From the NCBI GenBank assembly GCA_030549775.1, contig CM060181.1:60447701-60511700 (forward strand): DNA of 64,000 nucleotides, written 5' to 3'. This DNA comes from Tamarix chinensis (taxonomy: Eukaryota > Streptophyta > Magnoliopsida > Caryophyllales > Tamaricaceae). A model generated the notes under the pieces. It worked only from the letters and a program-made list of their open reading frames with translations. It had not been told where the DNA came from and did no database searches. Positions 51,590-61,899 of the stretch are shown here, piece by piece. A program made the position numbers and the translations under genes. Position 1 is the first letter of the stretch, and every line of letters starts with the position of its first letter.

Positions 51590-51934
51590 TTTCATTAATA
51601 AGTATAGGAGATTAGCAATAAGATGAGGATTAAATAGATATAGAGAATAAGGAATATATAAAAGTGAATAATTAAATAGAGAGAAATAATTGTGTATGAT
51701 AATAATAATAATAATAATAATTAATAATATGATTTATATATTATGCTTTAATTACATTTAGCTAGGTTTAGGGATTAGGTTTTTTTTGTGGTTTAGGGTT
51801 AGGTTTTATTATAATAAATTATGGTTAATTAGCTAAGGTTAGGGTTAGGGTTTATCGTTAATTATTGTTAATTAGGGTTAGGGTTAGGGTTAGGGTTAGT
51901 ATTAATATCTTTTTGGAAACGTGTTAGCATGATT

Positions 51935-51972
<38 letters not shown>

Positions 51973-52082
51973 AGCATGATACATTTGAGATTAATTCTTT
52001 CTAAACATGATTCGTATCGATAATATAATGGTACATTATTATGCTCAATACATAACATTCTAACATAATTTTTTTTTTGTAG
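50946..52082. other. X leader: promoter-like CT-rich start and long 5' intron
   Basis: 50955..51240 is GC-richer and resembles a transcribed leader (CGCACCACCAACTCGCACCA). After it comes AT-rich, intron-like sequence with TA microsatellites (51310..51328, 51937..51968), an (AC)n run (51558..51588) and TTAGGG tracts (51838..51899), ending in a good acceptor before the first coding exon. No coding signal. Confidence 0.45.
51838..51899 (+). repeat. Short telomere-like TTAGGG tracts
   Basis: Two TTAGGG units near 51838 and four and a half at 51872..51899. Single TTAGGG/TTTAGGG words also occur at 51770..51810. Interstitial, inside the leader intron of element X. Confidence 0.85.
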
Positions 52083-52086
52083 AGAT

Positions 52087-55000
52087 ATAGCCAACAAAAA
52101 CATTGATAGGGATAGCAGTGATGAAGAAGAGAAGAGAGGACCTACGATTATGAGAATTATCATAGACATGAGGAATAGAGGAGAAGTAGTCGAGTTGGGA
52201 TGGAATACTTACAATCTTCCCATCGGCCCTTACGTGGATATGTTCTTGACCTACATTTCACTTGTGACCCGTAACCGTGTTCCTATCTCCTATAATAATT
52301 GGAAGCAGGTTCCACAGGGTCATAAGGAGCATATTTGGTAGGAAATCACGATAAATATGCTATTTTATGTAATCATTTTTATATGTCAAATGTTATTAAT
52401 TTTATTACATTAACATCGGTATACATCTACATGTCTTATTTTTTGCAGAGAGTGTTCAATGTCCCAGAGAGTAGGAAGAAATGGCTTCTTAGACATTGTG
52501 GGGAGCGTCTAAGAACCTTTAGGTCATATTTATCTTATAGAAAAATATATAGAAAGAGGGATGGTTCTCTACGACAGAACCCACCCAAACAATACGGTTT
52601 CATTGATCTAGAAAGTTGGAACCAATTCATTGCTTATCGTCTTACGAGGGATTTTAAGGTACTTGTTAGATAATAATTAAACTTTTTTTATCAATCCCAG
52701 TATTATGCTTAATATTGAAATAACCATTTCATTATGTTTTGGCTTGTAATATAGGAAAAAAGTACCCAAAATAAAGAGATTGCTAAGCAAAATTAATACC
52801 GGCATAATATGGCTCGCAAAGGCTATGCGGGCCTTGAAGAGGAGTTGGTATGCATTTTGTGATTATCTATTTACATGTAAATGTTGAATTTTATAATAAT
52901 ATTCTTAATTAAGAATATTTTTTGATTTGTAGCTCCTAGCCCAAGACTTGGACCCATGTACCTCGTCCATCAATATTGGTACATTATGGAAGAAGGTTAG
53001 AGCAACAAGAGATGGATATGTTAATGAATATGTTGATGTTGCAGCCAAAAAAATTATAAGTTTGTAGATATCTAGAACCCTACTTAGTTTTCTTTTAGAA
53101 AACTATTATATTATGCTTATTCCTATAAGTTAAATTTATAGGACGAACTTGAAACGTCAGAAGGTGAGGAGGTGGACCAATATAGCATTGTGTCCCAGGC
53201 TACAGGAATTATAGAACACCTTAGAAGACACAGGGGCCTTAGATTGGGTGTTACGAGAACGAGCATATGTGGTCGATCTCGTGGTTCTTGTAGCACTAAG
53301 GAGCAAGTCGCCATCCTCACCCGAAAATTGAACGTGGCATTTGAACGTATGGCAACAATGGAGCAAGAGTTGTCATTTATCAAATCTCAAGGGTATAAGC
53401 CATCTAATTCAGTAGACCATGATCAGCTTCACATACCTAATGTAAATAGCGTCAGAGATAGTTGTGAAGCTGATGCATTTCTTTCTACTCTTCCCGAGGT
53501 AAGCATTACAAACTATGAGTTGTTATTAAATGTATTCGTTGTAATAAATTATTAATAATGTGTAATATTTTTGTTTAGGGTTTGCATAAATGTGACTTAT
53601 TAGCGCATGACCTTTCAACAATTTTGGTGAAAGGAAGGGTCCGCATTAGTCACAGTACCGAAACGCAGATAATCCACGGGTACAATTTAGCCCTAAATAC
53701 AAGGCCGGTGAGTATTGACACTCTAATCATTGGCAGTGCACACTTGCCTTGTTATAAAGAGGGCGATGAGGCAACCACAGTCCTAGAAGCTCATGGAAGC
53801 TTCGTGGCTTGGCCTGCGGATCAAATACGTCTCACTACTGAAGAGGTATTGACATTTGACATCTTCATTAGACCTTGTTTAGTAGTTACACTATTCATAC
53901 CTTTTTCATATATATATTTATATGCTCAATATATATTTTGTTTAATATTATCAATTAAGGAATCAAGAAAGAAGACTACTTTTGCTAGTAAAACCAAGAG
54001 AGGTACTAGCAGAACGAGCAACACAAAACAGGGCACTGCTAAAGGAAATAGAGCTAAATCTTAAAAATCAGTTGCCCCACAAAAGATTCCTTCTTCAGAT
54101 AAGCAAAGCCAACCTCCACCAGCATTAGCTTTATTATATTTTTATGCCCAAAACTACCTCAGGGACAATTATATTTTCATTGATTGTAGTCCTGAGTATG
54201 TTGGGAGGGACGATGCTACTTACATGGTATCAACGGCTGACATAAGCGACATTTATAATCAAGAATGGATGTCAACCATAAGTGTCGTCGTCTATGTCAC
54301 GTAAGTATTATTTCATTTTGAGATTTTAGTACTCTTAACTTATACAATTGGAATTTTTATGACCTCTTATATGAGTTATTAGTTATTAACAAATATGCAT
54401 TGTTTATGTCGTCCATAGGTTGGTAGCTACTTGAGCTGCGATGGAGGGAATGCTGTCCTCTATTGTGTTTGTGTGCCCATACTATATAGCTGACAGTAGT
54501 ACAATAAGAGAGGGTAGGCACATAAACTATTTAGCGGATCGCATTTTGATTGAAGGACACAACAAGCTCTATCTCATTCCTCACCTCGCAACTGAACATT
54601 GGGTTTTGTACGCCATCCGACCTGATCTTAATGAAGTCTATGTGTTTGATTCCCTTCGAACCTATGACGTGCCTTTTGAATTTGCTCATCATGGTGGGAA
54701 GGAATTTATCGACATGTTAGTATACTTTTCACTTCTTACTTCATTAGCTTATTTATACATATATTCGCCTAGATTTCATTATTTGAGGTATATATGCGTA
54801 CTTACAATATTGTGTATCAAACTCTATTTATTAGGGCACTACGGACAACGTATCAAAGGAGAGGTGGGAATGGTGTTCCAGACCCAAAGAATGTTCAATA
54901 CGAGCCTGTCATAGTAAGTAGGAATGTAACTATTTCATATTTTATTTTAATTAAAATTAATATCTAATAGTTAGAGAGCTAACTGAATTCATTCGACAAT

Positions 55001-55274
55001 GTCCACAACAGCAAAACGACAAAGATTGTGGATACTATATATGTAGAGCAATGGATCTGATAGTCCAAAATAGATCGGTCAACATAGATCCAAGCCATGT
55101 ATGTTTTCTTTTCGATATTTTTCCATTAATGAATCATGACATATATGTTTGGTACTTGACATAAGTGCTAACTATATATTAATCAAAACTTGGGATTTTT
55201 AGTTTTTCATCAATGATTATGCACAAGGCCAACAATACAATGTTGAAGAAATTGATGAAGTGAGAGAGCAATAG
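52087..55274 (+). pseudogene. X gene: Transposase_24-like, DUF8039-like and Ulp1 protease
   Basis: Exons with GT-AG borders: 52087..52368, 52449..52658, 52755..52847, 52933..about 53060, 53142..53498, 53579..53845, 53960..54300, 54419..54715, 54835..54913, 55012..55098, 55203..55274. The N-part (RIIIDMRNRG, ESRKKWLLRHCGERLRTFRS) resembles Transposase_24 proteins. 53142..53498 ends in a likely coiled coil. 53579..53845 (KCDLLAHDLSTILVKGRVRI, LEAHGSFVAWP) looks DUF8039-like. The C-part is a C48/Ulp1 cysteine protease with triad HWVLYAI, VYVFDSL and QQNDKDCGYY. In-frame stops at 52339 (TAG), 52794 (TAA), 54062 (TAA) and 54432 (TGA), and ATA where Y has its ATG, argue the full protein is not made. 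One border (near 53060) is unclear. Ulp1 proteases cleave SUMO from targets; what this one does is unknown. Confidence 0.75.
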
Positions 55275-55617
55275 GCCAAGCATGTGCACTCATTCATTCG
55301 GTATTAGGTAGAGATCTAGCTATACATTCTACATGCATGTTTAGGTTTGTATTTTGTGTATGTCTTTAAGTCTTCTAAGCTAGATTTATGAACATTTTTC
55401 TTTGGGGTGTAGACCTACCAAGTTGTGGTATGCTTACTAATTTTGATTCTTGAGTATATATGTCCGGTGTATTAACAAGGGATTGATTGAAATTATGGTG
55501 TGATTGCAGATTTGTTGTCAATTGATGTTGTTTTACAATGCAGATTTGGTAATTATTTGAACATATAATTGTGTATGTGGGCAGGAACAAAACTGCAAAA
55601 ACTAAAAAAAAAACTGG

Positions 55618-56024
55618 AGTTTTAATAACGGGTCTTATGAAAACCGTTATTAAAACCTTGTTTTAATAACGGGTTTCATCACAACCGTTATTAAAAATGT
55701 ACATTTAATCTCAAATTTATGCTCGTTTAATACGTATTAGGGTTTAATAAATGCCTAAATAATGTCAGCAAGTGTAGTTGGATGATGTTTTAACAACGGT
55801 TTTTTTATAACCGTTATTAAAACCCTCTTTTTTAAGAACGGTTTTTTTTTGAAAAAGTGTTATTAAACATGAATTTTATGCTCAAATTGGTGGTTTTTTT
55901 TTATATTTTTGATAACGGTTATGAACCGTTATTAAAGATTTAATAACAGGCGTTTTAATAACGGTTGAAAACCGTTATTAAAACTATAAAATAACCGTTA
56001 TTAAAACTACTTTTTGGGGTTGTG
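55618..56024 (+). repeat. Right subterminal palindromes of X
   Basis: Six units pairing TTTTAATAACGG with CCGTTATTAAAA. The best (55953..55983) is a perfect palindrome: 14-bp arms TTTTAATAACGGTT and its complement around GAA. Others lie at 55620..55655, 55661..55696, 55788..55822 and about 55911..55936. Confidence 0.9.
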
Positions 56025-57369
56025 TTATGCACAAAGCCCCCTATGAGTTATGGGTTTTTTTATCAAGAGCTTGGGACTAGTTCATTACATATCATCAATT
56101 AGAGAAGTTTAAGGTATATGTTAACTAACAATTATGCTTTTTGATTAGGAATGCATAAATTGATACTAAAATAACCAATCATATATATTTACCTTATAAT
56201 ATAGGATAAAAGTCCTAGGAATAAAGAAATTATAAAGGGTAATATGTACCACCATAATAAGGCTTGAAAAGGCTATGCAGGCCTAGAAGAAGAGTTAGTA
56301 TGACCTTTTGGTTAATGTGTATACATTATAATTTTTAGAGTGTTATAATCAGTTATGCTAATATAATTGCGTATTATTTTGGAATTACAACTCTTAGCGA
56401 GGACAAGGATCTATATGCCTCATCCATCAATATTGGTACGTTATAGAAGATAGCTAGAGCAACAATAGAATGATATATGAATGAAGATGTACATGACATT
56501 GCCAAAATAATTTTAAGTTTAAAGCTATCCTCAACTATCGTTATTTTTCTTAGAGCAAACAAATTATGATATTATGTATACTTATATATTATAGGATGAA
56601 CTTGAGACATCAGATGCTATAGTGGGTTTAGATAAATATAGCATCATGTCTCAAGTGACGGGCATTGATGAAAACCGAGGAAGACACAGGGGTCTTGAGT
56701 TAGGAGTTACGAGAATAAGTGTTTGGGATCAATCTCGTGGACCGTAAAATGCCCATGAACAAGTGGTTCACCTAATAGAAAAGTTAAACTAGGATTTTGA
56801 ATGGATGACCACAATAGAAAAAGTGTTGGCATCCATCAAATCTCAAGGGTTTAAGCCATTTGATTCAGATGCACATGATCCACTTCACATACCCAACATA
56901 AATAGCATTAGAGATAGTTGTGAAGCTGGTACACTTTTTTCTTCTCTTCTTGAGGTAAGAATATTTTACTATAAGTTAATATATATACAATTCATCAAGT
57001 GTTAACTCAATAATTAATAATACTAATATACTTATCTTGTAGGGTTTGTATAAATGTAATTTGACAGATAATGACCCCTCAATTCTTTTAGAGAAAGGAA
57101 GGGTACACATCTCCCATGGTATCGAAACACTTATGGTCCATGAGTCTATATTTACTGCAAATTGTAGGCCCATATGTATTGACATTCAAATAATTGTAGA
57201 TGCACCCTTTCCTTATTACAAAGAAGGCGATGAGCTAGCAACAATGTTGGAAGCTCATGGAGTATTTGTACCTTGGACCATAGACATGATTAATCTTATA
57301 AATCAAGAGGTAATTACATCCTCTATCAATGTTAACAAAAACTCATTACACATTGTTTATACCTTATTA

Positions 57370-57405
<36 letters not shown>

Positions 57406-58739
57406 ATTGCATTATGTTATTACTATGAATTAAGGGATCAAAAAATAAGAAGGTTCCTAACTCAAAGGAAAAGTGAAATACTAATGGAAGGAGCAAAACA
57501 AAAGAGGAAATTGAGAAAGAAAAGAAAGCCAACCAAGAAAAATTGGTAGCCCCATAGAAGATCCCATCTTCAGAGGATAACCATTCGATACAAAAACCCC
57601 CCACCGACCACCACCTACATTAGAAATGTTGTATTTTTACATCCAAAACTACCTCAGTAGCAATCTAATTATAATTAATTTTCCTGCCAAGTATGTTGGG
57701 AGGGACAATTCCATATACATGGTGTTAATGTAGGTTATTAGCAAATTTTATAAGTTTAAATGGATGCCAAAAACGAGCATGGCCATATAGGTTAAGTAAG
57801 TATTATTTCATATTAAATATTTTAACATTTTTTTTATTAGTATACCTTTATGAGTTATTAGTTATTAATAGATATGAATTATTATTTTCATCCTTAGGTT
57901 GGTAGCTACCGAGATTGTGGCAAAGGGGATGATGTACTCTACTATGTTTGTTTATCCATACTATATATCTGATTGTACTATAATTAGTGAGGGTAGGCAC
58001 ATAAACTAGGTAGTAGATTGCAACTTGAGCGAGGGATACACAAACAAGATTTGCATCATCCCTCAACTTGCTAATTAGAATTGGGTTTTGTATGTTGTCT
58101 ATTCCTATCAAACCAAAGTATATATTTTTTATTCCCTCCAAAATTATCCCATTCCTTTTGTTGTCATTCGTTCTGAAGGAAAACATTTAATTAACATATT
58201 AGTATACTTATTATTCACATTAATTTATTAATGCATATATCCTCTTATTTAATTTTTAGGTATATAGAATTATAATATTGTGTATGACCTTTATTTATTA
58301 TATAGAACACTACAGACAACGTATATGAGGAGCGACAAAAATGGTATTCTAGACTCAAAGAATCTTTAGTATTAGTTCGTAATGGTAAGTAGATCAACAT
58401 CTTGTATTTTATTTCAATTCCAGTTAATATATAATACAACAATAAGCTAACTAAATTCATGTTATAGTGTCTACAAGAACAAAACGGTAATGATTATGGA
58501 TACTATGTTTGTAGATTAATGGATCACATACTCAAGAAAAAAAATCTATGAATATATATCTAATCCATATATGCTTCTTTTTCTATAATTTTTCATTATA
58601 TAGTTAATATATTACTTATTTATTATTAAAATATATAACCAAATGGTTGAATCATATCAAATTGTAGTTTTTCAAGGATGAGTATGCACAAGGTCAGAAA
58701 TACAATGATGAGGAAATTGATGAAGTTAGAGAGGAATGA
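56025..58739 (+). pseudogene. Y second gene, 3' exons (DUF8039-like, Ulp1, inactive)
   Basis: Resumes the exon broken by X. It follows the X gene exon by exon: KGYAGLEEEL (56270), LETSDAIVGLDKYSIMSQVT and HRGLELGVTRIS (56596 on), KCNLTDNDPSILLEKGRVHI and LEAHGVFVPW (57046..57310), then the protease and the tail YNDEEIDEVREE with TGA at 58737..58739. Stops and shifts are frequent. The three catalytic positions intact in X are all changed here: His to Asn (ANXNWVLY, 58080), Asp to Tyr (YIFYSL, 58121), Cys to Tyr (NDYGYYVC, 58490). A TA microsatellite lies in an intron at 57371..57401. Confidence 0.82.
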
Positions 58740-59059
58740 GCCAAATGCGTGCAGTGACATACTTAGTATTAGATAGCTATAGGTTTTTATCTATTATATC
58801 TTATATTTTTCTATACAAATGTATGCACGATTGAAATGCACAAGATTTATATATTTATGGCTTTGTATATTATAGAGTTTGTGAATTGTAGATTCATGAA
58901 CTTTGAGTGTTGGAGTGTGTACAACTACCAAACTTTGTGGTGTACCTAAGAAATTCTAGTGTTATTGGGAGTATTTTACAAATTGTAGATTTAGTATATA
59001 TTCAAGCATACGTCTATGCTTGTGGGCTAGAACAAAGTACACAATATATATATATAATT
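58740..59059. other. Y 3' untranslated sequence
   Basis: AT-rich sequence between the last codon of the Y gene and its right subterminal repeats. Similar in layout to 55275..55610 in X. No further gene. Confidence 0.4.
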
Positions 59060-59205
59060 ACAGTTTTAATAATAGTTTTAGTAAAACTTGTTATTAAAAA
59101 AAATTCAACATATGTTATAATGAATAACTGTTGCCAAAATCTTCTTTAAGATAATGGTTATAATGAATAATTGTTGAAAAAACAATACATTTTAATAATG
59201 GTTAT
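59060..59205 (+). repeat. Right subterminal repeats of Y, first part
   Basis: Degenerate AATAATAGTTTTAG, AAACTTGTTATTAAAA and TTTTAATAATGGTTAT units. Split by a solo LTR at 59206; continues at 63326. Confidence 0.8.
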
Positions 59206-59713
59206 TGTAACACCCCCAAATTTACTACTGAAAAATTTTGTTTAAATCAACAGGTTTAGCGAAAGTAAAAGAATTAAAACCGTAAACTTGGGGGTATTAC
59301 CGCCACACTTAGTACCAGACCGGTTTATTCCTACCGTTCCGGTACTAAGTGACAAGGCTAAATCAAAACATCATTAATAAGAACCATTAAAAACATAAGT
59401 CCATAGCCATCATACATCATTCAAGAAACAAGAGTCGACCACAGATAGAGTATTGGTTAGGATTACAACTTCAAAGTTCCACTTCCAAAATATGAAAACG
59501 ACATAATATAATACGAAAACTAAGATAGATGAAAGAGAGGATCGTGAAAGAGTCCGGCCAATTCGCTCTCGGCCCAACCAGGATGGGCTCAACACTCGGC
59601 CCCACCTGATGCCTCGTAGGTGTCGTAGGCATCGAATACGAGATCTCCTACCTGCACAAGGTCAGAAGGGCTCTCTGCTCGTGGGAATGAGCAGCACCCA
59701 TGAAACGGGTGAT

Positions 59714-59730
59714 CAGTACGCTTCGTACTG
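59714..59730 (-). promoter_or_regulatory. Conserved hairpin in the LTR
   Basis: CAGTACGCTTCGTACTG, 7-bp perfect arms around CTT. Related, less perfect forms lie at 13715..13731 and about 36645..36665, each next to a CTCAT...ATGAG palindrome (here CTCGTGGGAATGAG, 59677..59690). Could be part of the transcribed leader; the function is unknown. Confidence 0.6.
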
Positions 59731-59915
59731 AGTAAGGTGACAGACGAGCTAAGGCCAGCGCATAGGACATATATTACAAGTTCAACACATAGACAACATA
59801 CAATAACATGCAAGAAAGTGGTGAATGTTTCCTCGGTACTTTGTCCTTTTATTCTCATAATAAAAATTAGTCCATTCCACACATTTCTTCAATAACCCAT
59901 GTGAGTGCGGGAGCC

Positions 59916-60050
59916 CCACTATTATAGCCGGTGGACCGGAAGATATCGCACAGGGCAGAACGCCTCTGATCCACTATTATAGCCGGTGGACCGGAAATAA
60001 ACGCACAGGGCAAAACGCCTCTGATCCACTATTATAGCCGGTGGACCGGA
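59916..60050 (-). repeat. Three 55-bp LTR cassette units
   Basis: CCACTATTATAGCCGGTGG followed by ACCGGA starts at 59916, 59971 and 60026, an exact 55-bp spacing, with GCACAGGGCAAAACGCCTCT between units. Each motif can pair CCAC with GTGG. Confidence 0.92.
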
Positions 60051-61324
60051 TCACAGGCTCGGCTCGACATCTTTCGCTTTACATGATTAATGTCTTATCG
60101 GTGTCTTATTAATTCACACATCACCCTTGACATGCATGCGGCTAATACTCTACTACTTTCCCCTCCAAGGGTTCGTCCCATATTTTGAGACCCGTACCTC
60201 TTCTCATACCCGACATCCATCCCCCCGTAGACTTAGGTAAAGTAGCATATAGTAAGACACAATCCCCAAGGATATGGGCCATCCCAACACATGTGATGTC
60301 GCCTCCGCATGTTCTCATCCCTCTAGGGTTCCCCCTCGGATACCCTAATCGGACCTATGTGGCCCAACTCTTTCTTACTTACCATACGCTACGTAATTCT
60401 CTATCTCGCACCTCATTCTTTATTAGAAAATTTCCCCAAGTGTATCTCTTATTCTCCCTAGTTCACATGTGGCTAACCAAACCCTGATTGGCCACTCAAA
60501 CTCTAATCGACCACGCCGACCCAGGTTGGCTGCACCTAACCCTAACACCTTACTTCTTCAACAAGTAACCTCCCTCTTTTACCCCAAAATCTCCCCTCTC
60601 CTTTAGAAAAACCCATACTGATCCTTTATCTAACCGAATTCTCACTCTCAACTCCATACTCCATGCAGACTCCCCAACACCCACTTACTCACAAAACCCT
60701 AATCAGATCCCTTATGCACCCACTCACGTACTATCTTTCATAATAAGTCTCCCATCACTCTAAGACTCTCCACATCTCTCACTTACAACCCAATTCAGCT
60801 TTTCCCACGTAAGGATCATGCCCATGCAAGATCTAGTTCCCCCATGCAAGCTTCCCAAATGTCCACTTTCCCGTTATTCTTTTATTATCATTTCATGCTA
60901 CCCAAACCCTAGCATGCATGTCCTAGAGGGCTATAAAAAGTCACATAATCAACATCAACGATAAACATGGAACATGGCATACACGTATAATATAAAGCAC
61001 ACCCAACATACCTCATGATCCATGCTGCGCTACATCAAAACAAGTTATTCATAACACATGCATAATACGTATCTAGATGGCATACTCAACATTCACCCAC
61101 ACATTATATCACACATTAAAACAAGGCCATAGCTTCGTCCTTACCTAACACGACACCGGCCTTGGAGCACGCTCCTACGTCTCCTCCGGGTGTCGACTTG
61201 ATTTGCCTATAAAAAGGGGAAACTAGAGGTTAAATTTCCTCTAACAAGGTGCTATTCCCTTACTTTACTCTTCTCTAACTTCTTTGTTAGTGCTAAGAGA
61301 GTACCCATTTTACTAGTGGCTACC

Positions 61325-61696
61325 AGGATCTAAAGTAGTAATAGTAGTAATACTAACCATAAAAATAGGGATAATAGGAATGCTACTAGTAGTAACTACA
61401 AGGATAATAATGTTAATCGTACTAGTAATAGTAACAAGATAATAACAACTGTAGTCATAGTTAGGATATTAAATATAGGAATAATATTAATAACCATAAT
61501 AATAATAATCGTAAAAGTGGTAACAATAGTAACCATAATAGTATTACCGACAATATTAATATTAATAGTTATAATAACATTAGGTGTAACAATAATAACA
61601 ATGCTAATAGTGTTAAGAATGATGATATTAATAATAGTAATGATAATAATGATAATAATAATAATGATGATAATAATAAAAACAATAAGACTAATA

Positions 61697-61739
<43 letters not shown>

Positions 61740-61885
61740 TAATAATAATATTACTAATGCGGAAAATAATAATAATAATGATAATAATAATAATAATGAA
61801 AATAATAATAATAATAATAGTAATAATAAAGATAATATTACTAATAATCATAATAAGGCTATTGGTAATAATTATCAATATTAAT
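61325..61885. repeat. (TAA)n-type microsatellite region
   Basis: Long interrupted AATAAT/TAATAG runs. The isoleucine-rich open frames on both strands come only from this repeat. Confidence 0.92.
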
Positions 61886-61899
61886 TCATTAACTCTTAT

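Larger units (their letters stand above)
50715..56024 (+). mobile_element. CACTA transposon X, complete, nested in Y
   Basis: 5310 bp, left terminus CACTACTACGAAAACGG; right terminus on the minus strand CACAACCCCAAAAAGTAG. The 3-bp duplication TTA flanks it (50712..50714, 56025..56027). Subterminal arrays of TTTTAATAACGGTT palindromes lie inside both ends. It carries one multi-exon gene related to the second gene of Y and no TNP2 transposase, so it would be non-autonomous. It sits inside the Y exon homologous to its own second exon. Confidence 0.88.

Noticed and set aside
51838..51899. Chromosome end or true telomere
   Set aside because: Only a few repeats, inside a transposon with sequence continuing on both sides.
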